A DNA stretch of 64,000 nt, from NCBI GenBank assembly GCA_021399445.1, contig JAJTUQ010000011.1, positions 637,807 to 701,806 of the forward strand, read 5' to 3'. This document shows positions 21,982 through 36,069 of the stretch, one piece after another (the stretch's first letter is position 1; the number at the start of each line of letters is the position of its first letter). Made by a program: the position numbers and the translations under genes. Source of the DNA: Xylogone sp. PMI_703 (taxonomy: Eukaryota > Ascomycota > Leotiomycetes). The notes beneath the pieces were generated by a model. It made no database searches and was not told the DNA's origin. It saw nothing but the letters and a program-made list of their open reading frames with translations.

Positions 21982-22695
21982 TTATATAATACAGCCTCCC
22001 CCCATAAATATACGTCTAGCGCGCCCCATTGGCGGCAATGTTAATGCCTGGCTCTGCTTCCTATCTCGAGATACCGTTTTTTTTATAGGAGCTATATACA
22101 AGTACTTTCGTACAGGCCGCAATAAACCACACTTTTCAGTCCGTGCACTTTCGCGGAATACTATGGTCACGGTTATTGTTGGCGTAGCAATAGTGGTAGT
22201 CACGGCGGTGACTCCATTGCAGGCGCAAGCTGATGAGAGTCGAGCTAATGGAGCTTGCGTACCAATGGCTGTACAAGCAGTGGTTGCAAAAGCTGGAATG
22301 GCGGTCGGTGCGTTTGTGGTAAAGACACAAGAGGCATCCTGTCGAGCGTCGAGGGCGGCTGGAACTGGCTCAGCAACGGTATCTCTCTTCATAGGGAAGT
22401 CGCTGGTGGTGGCAGTTGCAGTCACCGTGGCGGTAGCGGTGACAGTCGAGGTGCAAGGGGTGACTGTCACGGACATCAAAGATGAGCAGTCTGCGAGTCT
22501 GGAGGAGCTGACAATGACCTTTGATTCGTTAGCAGGTATTCAGCAGGATCTGTGGTTCGGAGTGTCTCTTACACCGCGAAAGCAGTTGTCCCTGTTGCAA
22601 GCAGCAGCTGCTGCGCGAGCAAAGACGTTGTCATTTGGAAGAGCTGCAATTGGAACAGCAGCCAATGCGGCCGCGATGAGGAAGGATTTCACCAT
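21982..22695 (-). CDS. Small secreted protein, Thr/Val-rich
   Basis: Two exons, 22695-22573 and 22518-21982, with a 54-bp intron that has textbook signals (GTAAGA, GCTAAC, AAG) and phase 0; the product is 219 residues. The first about 19 residues (MVKSFLIAAALAAVPIAAL) are a clear signal peptide. CNRDNCFRG precedes the splice and RLADCSS follows it. A TVTATATVTATATT segment comes next, then cysteine-containing stretches ending SSACACNGVT. This layout (a DNC-LRG-type motif, a DCSS motif, then TVT repeats) recurs in fungal secreted proteins of unknown function. The last about 50 residues are basic and unlike the rest, and end 20 bp from a transposon relic, so the native stop may have been lost. 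A longer frame on the opposite strand is a shadow. Confidence 0.72.
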
Positions 22696-22792
22696 GGCTG
22701 GAATTGTTCGGTGGATTGTAGAGAGGAAAGGAAGTAGAGAAGATGGAGATGGATGTTGAGGATGCGGATTAATCGTGGAAATCGAGGTCCTC

Positions 22793-22799
22793 TTTATAC
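22793..22799 (-). promoter_or_regulatory. TATA-like box
   Basis: On the minus strand the sequence reads TGTATAAAGA about 100 bp upstream of the start codon of the small secreted protein, a sensible spacing for a fungal core promoter. Confidence 0.35.
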
Positions 22800-25122
22800 A
22801 TCTTTCCCATAGGTTTCCACATCACGGCGTTGGAGTCAAAGCTGCAACACTACCACAACGGCCACGCCGACACTAGAGTCCGAGTAATGACAGACACTAT
22901 GAGCCAGCTGTTCAAGTTTGACGCCTCATAGTTTGCAACTATTGGTATCGCCACTCAGCGAGAGGCCAGTTTGCGGCGGTTTCCCATATGAAAGACCATC
23001 AGCTTTTTTTTTGCATCTTCACGATGCAGCGCCTACACAGGAAATAGCGTGCACGGCGGAGGTGTGGAAATTGGCTCTACGAGACTAGTACCGCTGCATT
23101 TGGCAATTCCAGGCCAGATGTAGCCATTCAGCTCCGCCTAAAAGGGCTTTCAGTCAGCCACGTCTAGAACCTCGAGGACTGACGGCCGATCTATTGGACC
23201 CCGTAAAATTCTCCTCCGCATCTGTTCTGGTACTAGTGCAGGCCTCTCTTTTAGGCCAGGTCGAACTACCGAGGCTGTGGTTGATGTTTTGATGCGGTTA
23301 GTATGGCTTCTAGGCCCTTCCCGTGCGGGTCGGTTCGCAGAATTTCTTCCTCCTTTCTATTCCATTGGCTCCTCAGCGTCGCTTCCCTACCCAAAAAGGT
23401 CCCAGGTCTAGACCATCGAATAAGAAGTTTGAGCTAGTCGGGGTCCTGCATTAGCCGTACAATAGCTCGGCGATCAAGCCCCGTCTATAGCTTGTTAGCT
23501 GTTTAAAGTGTCTCACTGTGTGACTCTCCCAAATCTGCTCTTGATGCTTTTATTTCTTGTAGTAATAGTTACTCCTTCAGCTCGTGTTTGTCTTCCCCAC
23601 ACCAAAGCTATCGATTTCTCAGCTCCAAAAACCAATTCGTGCCTTCGTATATCTTTAGGTGCAATCGAATCATCTTCAATGTCACCTTAGTCGAATACTA
23701 ATTCTGTATCATATGGATCTATGCTTGGTCTTTTCCCGTGTGCCTCCAGCAGCTTGGATAACCTTAAAAGTAGCCGATTACTTTTCTGAGGCAGTGCATT
23801 TGAAGTTAGCTCAGCTAGTACAATGAATTTGTTACATTGCTATCTTCTGCTCACTAAGAATTCCCTAAGAGTCGCCGTTTGTGGTAATATTGGGAATATA
23901 TATATGATAGATATCGCTTTATAGAACAGCCTTTTCTATGATAATAGTACCAGCGACGGGTATAAAATTAGTTAAGCATAAAGGTTCTATATCCCCGATA
24001 ACTGGCTAAAGTTATATATTGGTTGTATGTAGAGTCTTCGAGCATTGTAGTCAACGAGAGATTGAAAAGCTCCATGGAATCTGGTATCGGGGTTTTAGTG
24101 CTGCCATATTGACTATAATATTCAAATAACCTCACGTTCGTTTAGATTTATACCATGGGGAGGCGAAAAGAAAGAGAGTTGATAGATTTAACGCATTACA
24201 AACCTGGACCTGAACTATAGGTGCAAGAACCTGTTAAGAAAAGCTACACCTTTAGCCAGTCAAGACAATAAAGTACTTGCCACTATTTACCACAGTAGTT
24301 ATACGGTACGTTCCTGGAATCTACAACCAGAAATTGGTGTTATATCTTATGTTTGAGGGGTAAGCAAACATAAATCTGACTGTAAATGTACTTTATGTTA
24401 GGGCATTGGCATTGTGCGCTACCTGCTACCTCTGGCTCAACCATTGATATATTCTACCGGCATTAGAAACGTTAAGCTTTCTCAATAACACAATATTTCT
24501 CAAGTCACGGCATAGATTCTATTTTGGACCAATATGCACTCGAAGAAAAGATAGTATCATTCTATATATGCTGCTTGCCCGCTCCAGCTATTACAGGTGA
24601 ATGAATAGGTTGGCTTCGAGTCACCATTCCTTATTTTCTGTTTCCTAATAGTACGAGTGGTGTCTGTTCCCTGGTCTGATAAAGACGAATAACTTTTTAT
24701 GCAGCACTGAAACTATGCAAGTTGTGTAATATTAGCCTATTATAGCTAGTTAAGAGGATCTAGTAGGTTTGTACGTAAGGCACCAGTCGTCTAGGCTGGT
24801 GATTATTAGAGCGGCGATTGGCGGCGACGTGTTAAGATTGTGCAATTTGCATAATTTCTGTTTTGCATACCAACATCCTATTTTTACTAGGCGAGAGAAT
24901 GAACTTTCCAATGGACTGATTGGCTACATTTGGATTACATGCCTATACAGCACCAATTAACATGAAGTATGGCTTCCTTGCAATATACAAGCGAAGTCTT
25001 TTCCAACAACAACTCTGCGAGGAAACAAGCAAATTTGGACGCCGATTAGATTAGTCATCGAGCAATAGCAGCAAACATCAACACAATCGAGTCTGTCAAT
25101 TGGTGGGATAAACAGCTCCAAG
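22800..25122. other. No gene recognised
   Basis: The 2.3 kb between the secreted-protein gene and the F-box relic shows only short frames without motifs. 22860-23500 is of ordinary GC content, and 23700-25000 is AT-rich with many stops in all frames. A 60-residue plus-strand frame at 23508 begins with a hydrophobic stretch but has no other support. Confidence 0.4.
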
Positions 25123-27123
25123 ATGCTTGACAGATTGCCTGTTGATATTTTTAGGTTGATTCTTGAACTTGTATGACCTGAATGCCGAAGAGCATTTTGT
25201 TACAAACTAACACTACGTAGATCAGAGATATACGTGACCTAAAAAATCTTTCCGAAACTTCTTGGTCACTTTATCGGTCAACGATACCAAACCTGTACTC
25301 CTCTTTCACTATTTCAGCTCCGGATGAGTGGCATTTAGCGGATCTCAAAGTAGAACCGTCCCTGAAAGGGCAGGGTAATGTGCACAATCCTCTTCAATTT
25401 GTGAAGAACATCGAATTTGCCGCACGTCTTCATGTCCGCCCAGATTGTCGATGCGCGCCGAATGAAGAATGGAGCAAATAGCCTAAAAGAGCGTACCGCG
25501 AAGTTTTACGCTATAAAAGAGAAAGGAAGCATCGTCACATACTTTATCTTGATAAAGTGAAGTCGGACCTTCTCCCACTCTTAAACAGACTGAAGAAGAA
25601 TAGTCTTCAAAGATTTAGGTCAGTCATCATCTCAGCCCACGAGTTGATACTTACCGAATGAACAGTTGGAACTTGGGAGCTTGCTTACCAAATGAAATAC
25701 TTGATTATCTATCCGAAAATCAGCGGTCTATCAAATTGATAAGTTTCATTACTGACTGTATGTGCTCTGAAGAGATTGCCTTCAACGCATTGGAACTTTT
25801 GATTCTCCCTTGTTTCTTTTGGGTCGGACCACCCAGTAATGAACGGGCTTCCACATTGAGACAATTCTTTGTCCGGCATGCTAACTACTTGGAACAGTTA
25901 GAAATGGACTTCATCAGCTGTTTTCCTGGGAAGCTGACCCCAAGAATTGTTACAATATTATGTGGCCCAAACAGGTGGCAATGTTTCCGTTCCTCAAGAC
26001 GGCATCTCTCTCGGGTCTCACATGTTCCTGGCCACCCACAGGTTTAGTAACGGCATTCAATATGAATAGGCTCCGAACATTGAAGTTGCGTCATTGTATG
26101 GGCACAGATACACTTCTCAAGGAGTTAGCAAACTCTCTAGAGCCACTCCATCTTACGTGTTTCGAGCTGGCTGAATTTGCCGGAGACGTTCGTGATGGGG
26201 CTATGGACATCATGGTTAGATTTTTAAACTCTTTTCAACGTCTCGAAAAGATGTTTTTACTTTGGAACGAGGCGAGAGATTTCACCGAAGAATACTGGGA
26301 CTCAATTTCTCATCATAATTCAACGCTAAAACAGCTTGTGCATCATCAGCGAGATACTGAAACAGATTACCGAGGTAATGTGACTGGGATACGTTGAAAT
26401 CGTTTGTGAAATCTGCTATGATATTGGAAACTTCATACTATCAACTCCTCTTGATTATATCGGCATTTGTTGCCGGCCTATTGACATGGTACGGGCCTCA
26501 TATCCTCAGGAGAGAAATATGGGTTTCCAAACTGATTCAGCTTTAGGCTATAATACTAGGAGATCCCTCACCGTTACCAGATTGGCGAATCCTTCATATT
26601 AGGACTTCTGAATTGAAGTCTCGTTTCAGCACCGTGGATATAGATAATGATGACGATCCCCATGAAGAATTCTTTTTCAAGCAACATTACGCGCAGAGAA
26701 TCATTGACCACAAGTTCGTCCTTTCAATTGCAGGCGAAAAAGGCTAGAGTAGCAATGCCATCTGCCCCTACCGATTTGCTATGTTTTGCGCAATGGGCAT
26801 TTGGTCTCAATGATCTATCACAACTTGAGGTCCTTGCCTATGGTGACTACTCCCACAAAGAGCGATATGGACAGGACAATTGACTTTTCTGAAGGTCACA
26901 GTTCTTTCTAGATCTTACGAAACATAACTCCGGTCTCAAACTTGAAGACACAATGGAACTTCTGATGACATTTCGGGTGATTGAAAGAGGCGATGAGAGG
27001 CTACGACAGCTGATAAATGAACATTCTGAAATATCTGACTCATGCCCTGAGGCTACGACCCTAAATTATGTCGGTGGGCTGCCCAGGACTACGAATCTAG
27101 ATCTTGCTGACGTATCTAGTTAG
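25123..27123 (+). pseudogene. Decayed F-box protein gene
   Basis: The start MLDRLPVDIFRLILELV followed, after a putative 50-bp intron (about 25170-25220), by IRDIRDLKNLSETSWSLYRSTIPNLYSSF is a typical fungal F-box. A leucine-rich C-terminal part can be followed through 25658-26400 (SLEPLHLTCFELAEFAGDVRDGAMDIM; FLNSFQRLEKMFLLWNEARD) and 26650-27123 (FFLDLTKHNSGLKLEDTMELLM; ATTLNYVGGLP). Joining these needs at least three frame changes (for example near 25960) and passes several stops. F-box proteins link substrates to SCF ubiquitin ligases; this copy cannot encode a complete one. No transposon insertion is seen inside, so the loss came from small mutations. Confidence 0.68.
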
Positions 27124-27559
27124 GAATGGAAATGCTTCGGACAACTATCCTTTCTTCCGACAGAATATGTTGAATATCCATCCATATATATCTTGTCCTA
27201 TACAATAGATAATATTGCAGTTTCTTCAGTTAACATAAGTCTGTTAGTTTATGTCTCTCCATCAGTAGGAAACAATGTGTCAGATCGCAAAAGAGAATCC
27301 TCCAAGGTGTGGCTGCTCCCCTATATGTGGTCCTAACATCATGAAACTACTTCAATATCTTCCAAAAAGTCAATGTTTTCCCGTCCAGTCAGAATTTTCT
27401 AGATATTTATATTTCAATTAATTGCATCTAGAGTACCCGATCACATGATTTACACACATCAAGAGCAATATTCCGTATATAAGGCAAACGATTAGTGGGG
27501 TACTCTTCTAGTCAACAACCGCCGATCGCCGACTAAATCCGACTTCAAACCCCTCGCAT

Positions 27560-28229
27560 ATGCTCCAAGTAGAACCTCAAGGGTGAGTGTTACACTTCCT
27601 CCTCCAATAGCTTTACCTCGTTCTTTTGACTTCAAATCAATTTACTCTAATAAAAGCAACCAGCACTCAAGATAGGGAAAACAGCCTTCCTAGTAATGGA
27701 CATACAGGGTGCTGTAACCTCCCGTTTTACCATACCCCCGACGTACCTCCCCTCACTTTCCAAAGCAATTAACACCGCGCGTCCTTCTGTCCAGATAATC
27801 TACGTAACAGTCGCCTTTCGGCCAGGGCATCCCGAGATCTCAGCCTCGAATCCAATCTTCAGTGCGGTCAGCCAAGGTAACGCCTTAGTGAGCGGTACTC
27901 CGGATACCCAGATTGATGCAGCTATTGCCCCGCAAGAGGGCGACATCTTGGTGGAAAAGAAACGCATCAGTGCATTTAGTGGGAGTGGATTGGATTTTAT
28001 CCTGCGGGGTTTGGATGTTGAGACCTTAGTGCTGGCGGGGATAGCCACGGGAGGTGTGGTGCTGTCGACCGTTTGTGAGGCGGCGGACAGAGACTTTAAA
28101 ATCGTTATTTTGAGGGATTTGTGTCTGGATGACGATGAGGACTTGCATAACGCACTCATGGATAAGCTATTCAAAAATAGGGCCGAGGTTTTGAACGCGA
28201 ATGAGTGGTTGGAGAGGTTGAAGGCTTGA
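27560..28229 (+). CDS. Isochorismatase-family hydrolase
   Basis: A small alpha/beta hydrolase of the isochorismatase-like family, about 193 residues. The core begins LKIGKTAFLVMDIQG with the conserved aspartate. DILVEKKRISAFSGSGLDFILR supplies the conserved lysine, and VLAGIATGGVVLSTVCEAADRDF is the nucleophile loop. The cysteine that cysteine hydrolases carry in this loop is absent (ATGGVV), so amidase chemistry is unlikely. Members of this subgroup are widespread but their substrate is not known to me. The main exon (27657-28229) is firm; the first exon (27560-27568, MLQ, with a GTAGAA donor) is tentative. It opens the intact gene block and runs towards the regulator gene, 83 bp away and on the other strand. 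Confidence 0.8.
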
Positions 28230-28312
28230 TTAAGTCTCATGTTGTAGTTAATTCTGGAAGGGGAAACCGAGAGAGTGAGGTGGCATAGGAAACGTAGTAG
28301 TATTGAGGCTTC

Positions 28313-30434
28313 TTAACCCATTATCTGAACACCAAGATATCTCTCAGAAGCCTTTTCCAATATTGTCTTAATCAAAAGTAGATCCGTCCTCCTAGGGCAC
28401 CATCGAGTTATTGTATCAATAGAAATGTCAATGCTCGTTTTCACTTCATGAGAATAGTTTATTATGCCGTGCTCCATGGATAGTAATATCATTATAGCAC
28501 AGCTGAAAGACCGGCGAACGGCTGACCAAATCCCTCCATGGCGGTGATGGCGATGAATAAGTCGAATAAGAGTCGAACTATAATCATAATGTTTGCGAGC
28601 GAGGGGAAGGAGTTGAAACCGAGATGGTTCGAATTCGGGTGTGTGGATGACATTGTACAAGAAAGGGCGATAGATCCACTCCAAGCAGCTGAAGTACCGT
28701 GTCTGAAGGAACAAAGCAAGCTCGCTATCGGGTACAACTTTGTCGTAAAATGATATTTGCGGTGGAAGATGCGAGCGCCTAAAGGGGAAGCTTAATTAAT
28801 ATCAAGGACGCATAATGATAGAACAATGTGAAACTTACCACAACTGAAGCTCCTCTTCACATATCCTGGCCTGCTCACGAATCAGCTCGCTATCACGTAT
28901 CCAAATTTCCTGTCCTTGGCCATAAAGCGTGTCTAATATCCTATTCATTATCCTTCTGAGAGATATTTCTGCCAGATAGTGGAGCCAGCTTTCCTCTTCT
29001 TTCGCTCTGAGGATGGTTTGAGAAGTTGAATTCATACCAAATGACTGCTGATTAGGAATGAAACTAGCATCATACGACGGTGATGATCTATCTGGAAGAG
29101 ACAAGGCGGGAAATTTGTCTGGGTATTGGAAATCTAATAAGCCAGAGGTTGGTAACTGTAGCTCGGCACGCAATTCACTTCTCGTAAATGACAAATGTTA
29201 GCGTAAATTCAACAAATAATGTGTTTGTAGAGCTGAGCATCAACATACCATTCTGCCTTTACACATGACCAGTACAGCCGTTGCTCTATATGGCGCGCTC
29301 TATTGTCTGCTTCATTGTTTTCAAAGGATATTATGGCTCTCCTGTGGAGATAAACCTGACACTGAATGCAGGCTTGTTGAAAAAGGAACCAAGCATCGAG
29401 AGGCCGTATAGCAAATTTTTCGTATAGTCCCGCAAAATACAGGCACTGTACTGTAGACAAGCACGGCGGTAGAAGACCGAGGCGCTTTTTGCCAGCGGCA
29501 AAGTAAGCCTCTGCAGTTGTCCAATCCGGCTCTTGTTTTAGACCTTCATCACGAGAATTGATATCTGATATATCGCCCGGTATATATTCCGGTGCCAGGC
29601 ATGCCAAAGCGCAAGCAATCAACTATGGAGCTGTTAGCCGTCTTGTGAATGATGTTGTATTGCTAAATATGCCTTACAATGAGACATGATGCCGCGCTCC
29701 AATCGGGACCGTTGTCTGCAACGTGTCTTGAGTCTCTATTGAAGCTGTTCAAATCCAAGACTGGGTTCTTGACATGTATCAAGTCAAGGAATTTTCGACA
29801 TAGAGCCAAGATATCTCCTTCATATATACTTGCATTTGTTGTAGATGCCTGTGCAGTGAATGACCTATGTAGACATTCCTTGCCTGGACACAGGGTGTTA
29901 CAGTAAATTTCTGACTGCAGCGCAAGAGACGTCAAGCTGTTTGGGATTAGTCCTTCTAGTCCAGCCCACCGAAACAGCGATTCGCAAGTGGAGGTGCTGG
30001 CTGCGAGAGGTGACACTTCTAATTTGCCAAATCCGTTATTAGTGAAGTCGCTATTCGCTGAGATATTTTCATTTGTCGCGAGAACAGGTCCTGTATTAAG
30101 AGAACTTGATGATGAAGGGGTGACACAGGGGGTCTGTCCTTGGCTTTGGTTGGATTCTAATAGGGATATAGCATGGTTAATTCTAGCTAACAGCACTAGA
30201 TTGGATGGATCGTTCGTCCTTATGGGGGTTTAGTCGATACTGAATGCAAGGACATTATGCAGGTACAAACCGAGTTGGAGGAGGTTCTTCATTATCTGAA
30301 TAAGAGCATCTCCACCCACTGTAAACACAAAAGCCGCAGGCAGGTCTGACATTATCACATTTCCTCTTCCGAGTACGGCACATTTGACATGCGGTAGGTG
30401 CGCGCCTGCGCGGGGGTCGATGTGACCGTAGCAT
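28313..30434 (-). CDS. Zn(II)2Cys6 transcription factor
   Basis: Five exons (30434-30271, 30218-29678, 29622-29249, 29177-28839, 28778-28313) with four GT-AG introns of 52-71 bp give an uninterrupted 627 residues. The binuclear zinc cluster lies at residues 16-43 (cysteines 16, 19, 26, 33, 36, 43; CX2CX6CX6CX2CX6C) after a basic PPRRR stretch. The middle part has features of the fungal transcription-factor regulatory region: CLYFAGLYEKFAIRPLDAWF, RLYWSCVKAE, the spliced motif CELRAELQLPTSGL, and LPPQISF before a FLQTRYFSCLEWIYRPFLY helix. All junctions rebuild conserved motifs, so the model is strong. A longer N terminus (to 30722) is open, but the shorter start suits the family. It is divergent from a sugar porter 368 bp away and likely regulates nearby genes (inference). 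Confidence 0.87.
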
Positions 30435-30547
30435 CTGGCGTTCCCAGTGGCAGTTCCGGGCGTTCAATTGACCTAAAGGGCTCCAAAGAGGAATGATTGG
30501 TATTCCCAGTTTAGATCTGGGGTCGCGCAGTATAACTCTTATAAGTG

Positions 30548-30580
30548 CGGAGGCGGGGAGGCGGGGAGGCGGGGAGACGG
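30548..30580. promoter_or_regulatory. Array of five CGG triplets in the divergent promoter
   Basis: An 8-bp unit GGCGGGGA is repeated so that CGG triplets start at 30548, 30554, 30562, 30570 and 30578, all in the same orientation. The last four are 8 bp apart. Zn2Cys6 proteins bind CGG triplets in direct, inverted or everted pairs. The array sits 114 bp upstream of the regulator start and 223 bp upstream of the transporter start. It could equally be a simple-sequence repeat in the leader. Confidence 0.5.
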
Positions 30581-30802
30581 GGAGAAGACTTAGCGTTGAA
30601 AGGCAATATTCGCCATGAAATTTCACACCGTAGATCTCCACACATTTGCCAGAGCTTTGCCGATGCAGGTCCGGCGCTCTTCTCCACAGTTGCCAAGACT
30701 TCTCCAGGTTGAGAATCGGCATCCCTCATAAATGATGCACATCACCTGGGATTGAGTCTGTGTCATCCATTTTGAAAGTGACATAGGGACGTTGGCTTCA
30801 TC

Positions 30803-32682
30803 ATGATTTCGTCTATCAAGAACAGTGCTGCCATAGTATGGAAATCATTCAACCGAACTCTCCTGCTATCGTGTTGCTTGATAGCTGTCTCCCAATTCAA
30901 CTTTGGGTTCGATCAGACTGCTTTCTCGACAACCCAAGCAATGGATGCCTTTGAGAAAAAGTTTGGGGTTTACAATTCCAAATCAAAGACATATTCGATC
31001 CAGCCCTATTTCCTCTCTCTCCTGAATAGTTTGCCTTATGCAGGATTCGCAATCGGTACATCCATCCTTCGATGCAATCAATACAAGAGAACGAAGGCTG
31101 ACTTATTAATTAGGCCTCATTGTTGGCAGCATGATAAGTGCTCGGTATGGTCGTCGAATGGCTATGTTCGTTATGAGTTTGTATGCTATCTGCACGGCTG
31201 TTATTGTCATTACTTCAAATTCGCGGGCGCAGATTCTCACTGCTAGGTTGCTGAATTGTACATAATTTTCCGTTCCTGATCAATTCGTGTACAACAGCTA
31301 ACCGGTCTGTAGATGGATATGTTGGCATGGAATTGTCTGTGGTTCCCATTTTTCAAGCCGAAATTGTTCCTCGAGAGGTTCGCGGTCTGGTTGTAGGGAC
31401 TTACCAACTCATGCTCAACGTCAGAAGGTTCACTCGTCTTTCGTCAGGATACTATATGCTGATTATCTATAGCTTGGAGGTTTGATCATGAGCATTATAT
31501 GCCAAGCAACCAGTTCACTCGAGGGCGATAAGCAATGGAGAATCCCCTTTGGCCTCTTCTTAGTTATCCCATCTTTCGTCGCATCCGCAATATGGTTTAT
31601 ACCAGAGGTATGATTATTACACGTCATAGCTAAGACTTACTATTAACGTCGACCTTAGTCCCCTAGATGGCTTCTTCTTAACGAGAGAGGCGAAGAATCC
31701 TTAGATTCACTTACAAAACTACGTCGGGGTCGATTTAATACAGAACAGATACAATCGGAGTACGAGGAACTACGGATTTCTCTGGAGCTAGAAGTCCAGC
31801 AGGGAAAATACTCGGAACTTTTCAAAAACCCGGATTCTAAGCGTACTTGGATCACTGTTGGGACGAACTTCTTCTTACAGATCACCGGCCAGGTGTTTAC
31901 GGCAAAATATGGAACCGTCTATATCAAATCCCTCGGCACCGTAGACCCTTTCACCATGACAGTTATTAACCAAGTCATTAATACTGTGGCTGTCATAGTA
32001 GCCATGACCTTGCTTGATCGGCTTGGTCGACGGTACGTGTCCTGATAAAAGAAGGGGTCTATTCTATTGCTGTATAAGAGCTGACGTCTAGGCGCTTACA
32101 GTCCCCTACTAATGTTTGGTGGAACTATTCAAGCTGTCGCCCTTTTCGCTATGGGTGGACTTGGTACACCATCTACCATCACACGCAGCATGAAGCTTGG
32201 TGTAGTATCGCTGCTCTCAGTTTTCAACTTTGGCTTTTACGTCGGCTGGGCTCCAACCTCTCATGTTATCTCTTCGGAGATTCCTACTTTGCGACTTCGT
32301 GATAAAACTTATCGAGTTGCATCGGTAATAAACATTCTTATACAGTATGACTCCACTTAGATACCCTAAAGGCATAAAAACACTGACAGCTGTGTTATCC
32401 AGATTCGTGACCACTTTCTCCATTCCTTACTTGTTAGACGCACCATACGCGAATCTCGGATCAAAGGTCGGCTTTGTTTTTGGGGCCACCACCATATGTG
32501 CGCTGGTTTTCGGATATTTATGTGTTCCAGAATGCAAAGGAAGGACTCTCGAAGAAATTGACAAGCTGTTCCTTGAAGGTTATCCTGTTGGAAAATTCAA
32601 GACTGCTCAGGTCGGCTTAACCAGTGAAGAGAAAGATGAAAAAGTTGTTGTCCACGTGGAGGAGACAAAGGAGGTGGTATAA
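30803..32682 (+). CDS. MFS sugar porter
   Basis: Seven exons (30803-31055, 31114-31257, 31313-31419, 31473-31607, 31659-32032, 32102-32344, 32403-32682) splice to 511 residues with no stop. Sugar-porter signatures are present in order: SARYGRRMAMF after helix 2, NYGYVGMELSVVPIFQAEIVPREVRG, the central PESPRWLLLNERGEE, DRLGRRPLLMF, and PECKGRTLEEIDKLF near the C terminus. The protein is predicted to sit in the plasma membrane with 12 helices and a cytosolic acidic tail (EEKDEKVVVHVEETKEVV). Substrate cannot be read from sequence; relatives carry mono- or disaccharides. The gene is divergent from the Zn2Cys6 regulator and followed by a sulfatase in the same direction. All seven exons are needed, and each junction restores a conserved motif. 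Confidence 0.87.
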
Positions 32683-35088
<2,406 letters not shown>

Positions 35089-36069
35089 ATCTATGAATGA
35101 ATATATATTTAAAGCATTTGCGGGAGTATGTGGTAAGAGAGTACTCGTCATACCCTTTGGGTCTAGTCGCTTGAGGCCTCGAACCCATAATTGCAGGTAT
35201 CATTTGCTGAGCATTATTCTCACCAGGAGCGGGTTGGCGGTTAGTAGGGAGAATACAATGTATTCACTAAATGAGTCAACTATCATCAATGTGCTTCTTT
35301 AAGTGTATCATGGGCCATGAGAATTTATTTTCTTCCGGTACAATTATGCAGCAGTGTGTATTCGGTCAGCTGATACGGGGCACCTTGCCCGTGCGAGTGG
35401 CGCTTCAAGCTTTGCAGATTCCTGGACAAGCTTCGTCGCTTCGGCAGCGGGAGGATGCGATTGTACAGTGTAGGATGAGAGTGCGATAAGGCTCTCGCAA
35501 CAGACATCCATTTTATCTGCATTCAATAATCCAGGAACTCAACCACGTTACACTCTGTACTCCACAGACATACTCCATACAAACGCTTCTGTTCTACCGT
35601 GAACATGGGACACGGAGTCTCACAATGCCCGACCAGTAGATAATCGATCTGTTCAATTGTCCTGGTTCCTCTATCACCAATTTCTTTTCGTAGCATCCCA
35701 AAACTTCAGTCCTCCATAGCCAACATTTATACGCAGGCCATTATATCTAGTATCAGCAATATCAACTTGAGATTCGAGATGCTCGATCCTCTTCAACCAC
35801 ACCGACTCTGCAACGTTGCATTGATCGACCGGAAACTGCTGCCGCCATGACAGGGCATTCGGACCGCAATGCTACGAGAACGCCAAAGCACACGGGCGGT
35901 GGAGCTCCAGTGGAAGATTACACGGAAGCAAATTTAACGGGATACAAGTACTGTACTGCGCGTCTCGCCGAGATTCGATACATAAATGCTGGACAACCTG
36001 CCATGAGGAGGTGAACATTGGCTCTGTAAGGTCACGTGATAGACATCTTCCTACTCCCAAAGAGCCACG
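35089..36069. other. Intergenic, no gene recognised
   Basis: Short overlapping frames only. The sequence is of ordinary composition and contains none of the transposon motifs seen elsewhere, so it is probably regulatory and untranslated DNA between the sulfatase and the secreted hydrolase. Confidence 0.4.

Noticed and set aside
21965..22759. A 264-codon open frame on the plus strand
   Set aside because: No signal peptide, domain or splice support. The opposite strand carries a better model with a signal peptide and a canonical intron.
23508..23690. A 60-codon frame with a hydrophobic N-terminal part
   Set aside because: It is short, in a gene-poor region, and has no cysteine pattern, domain or upstream promoter signal.
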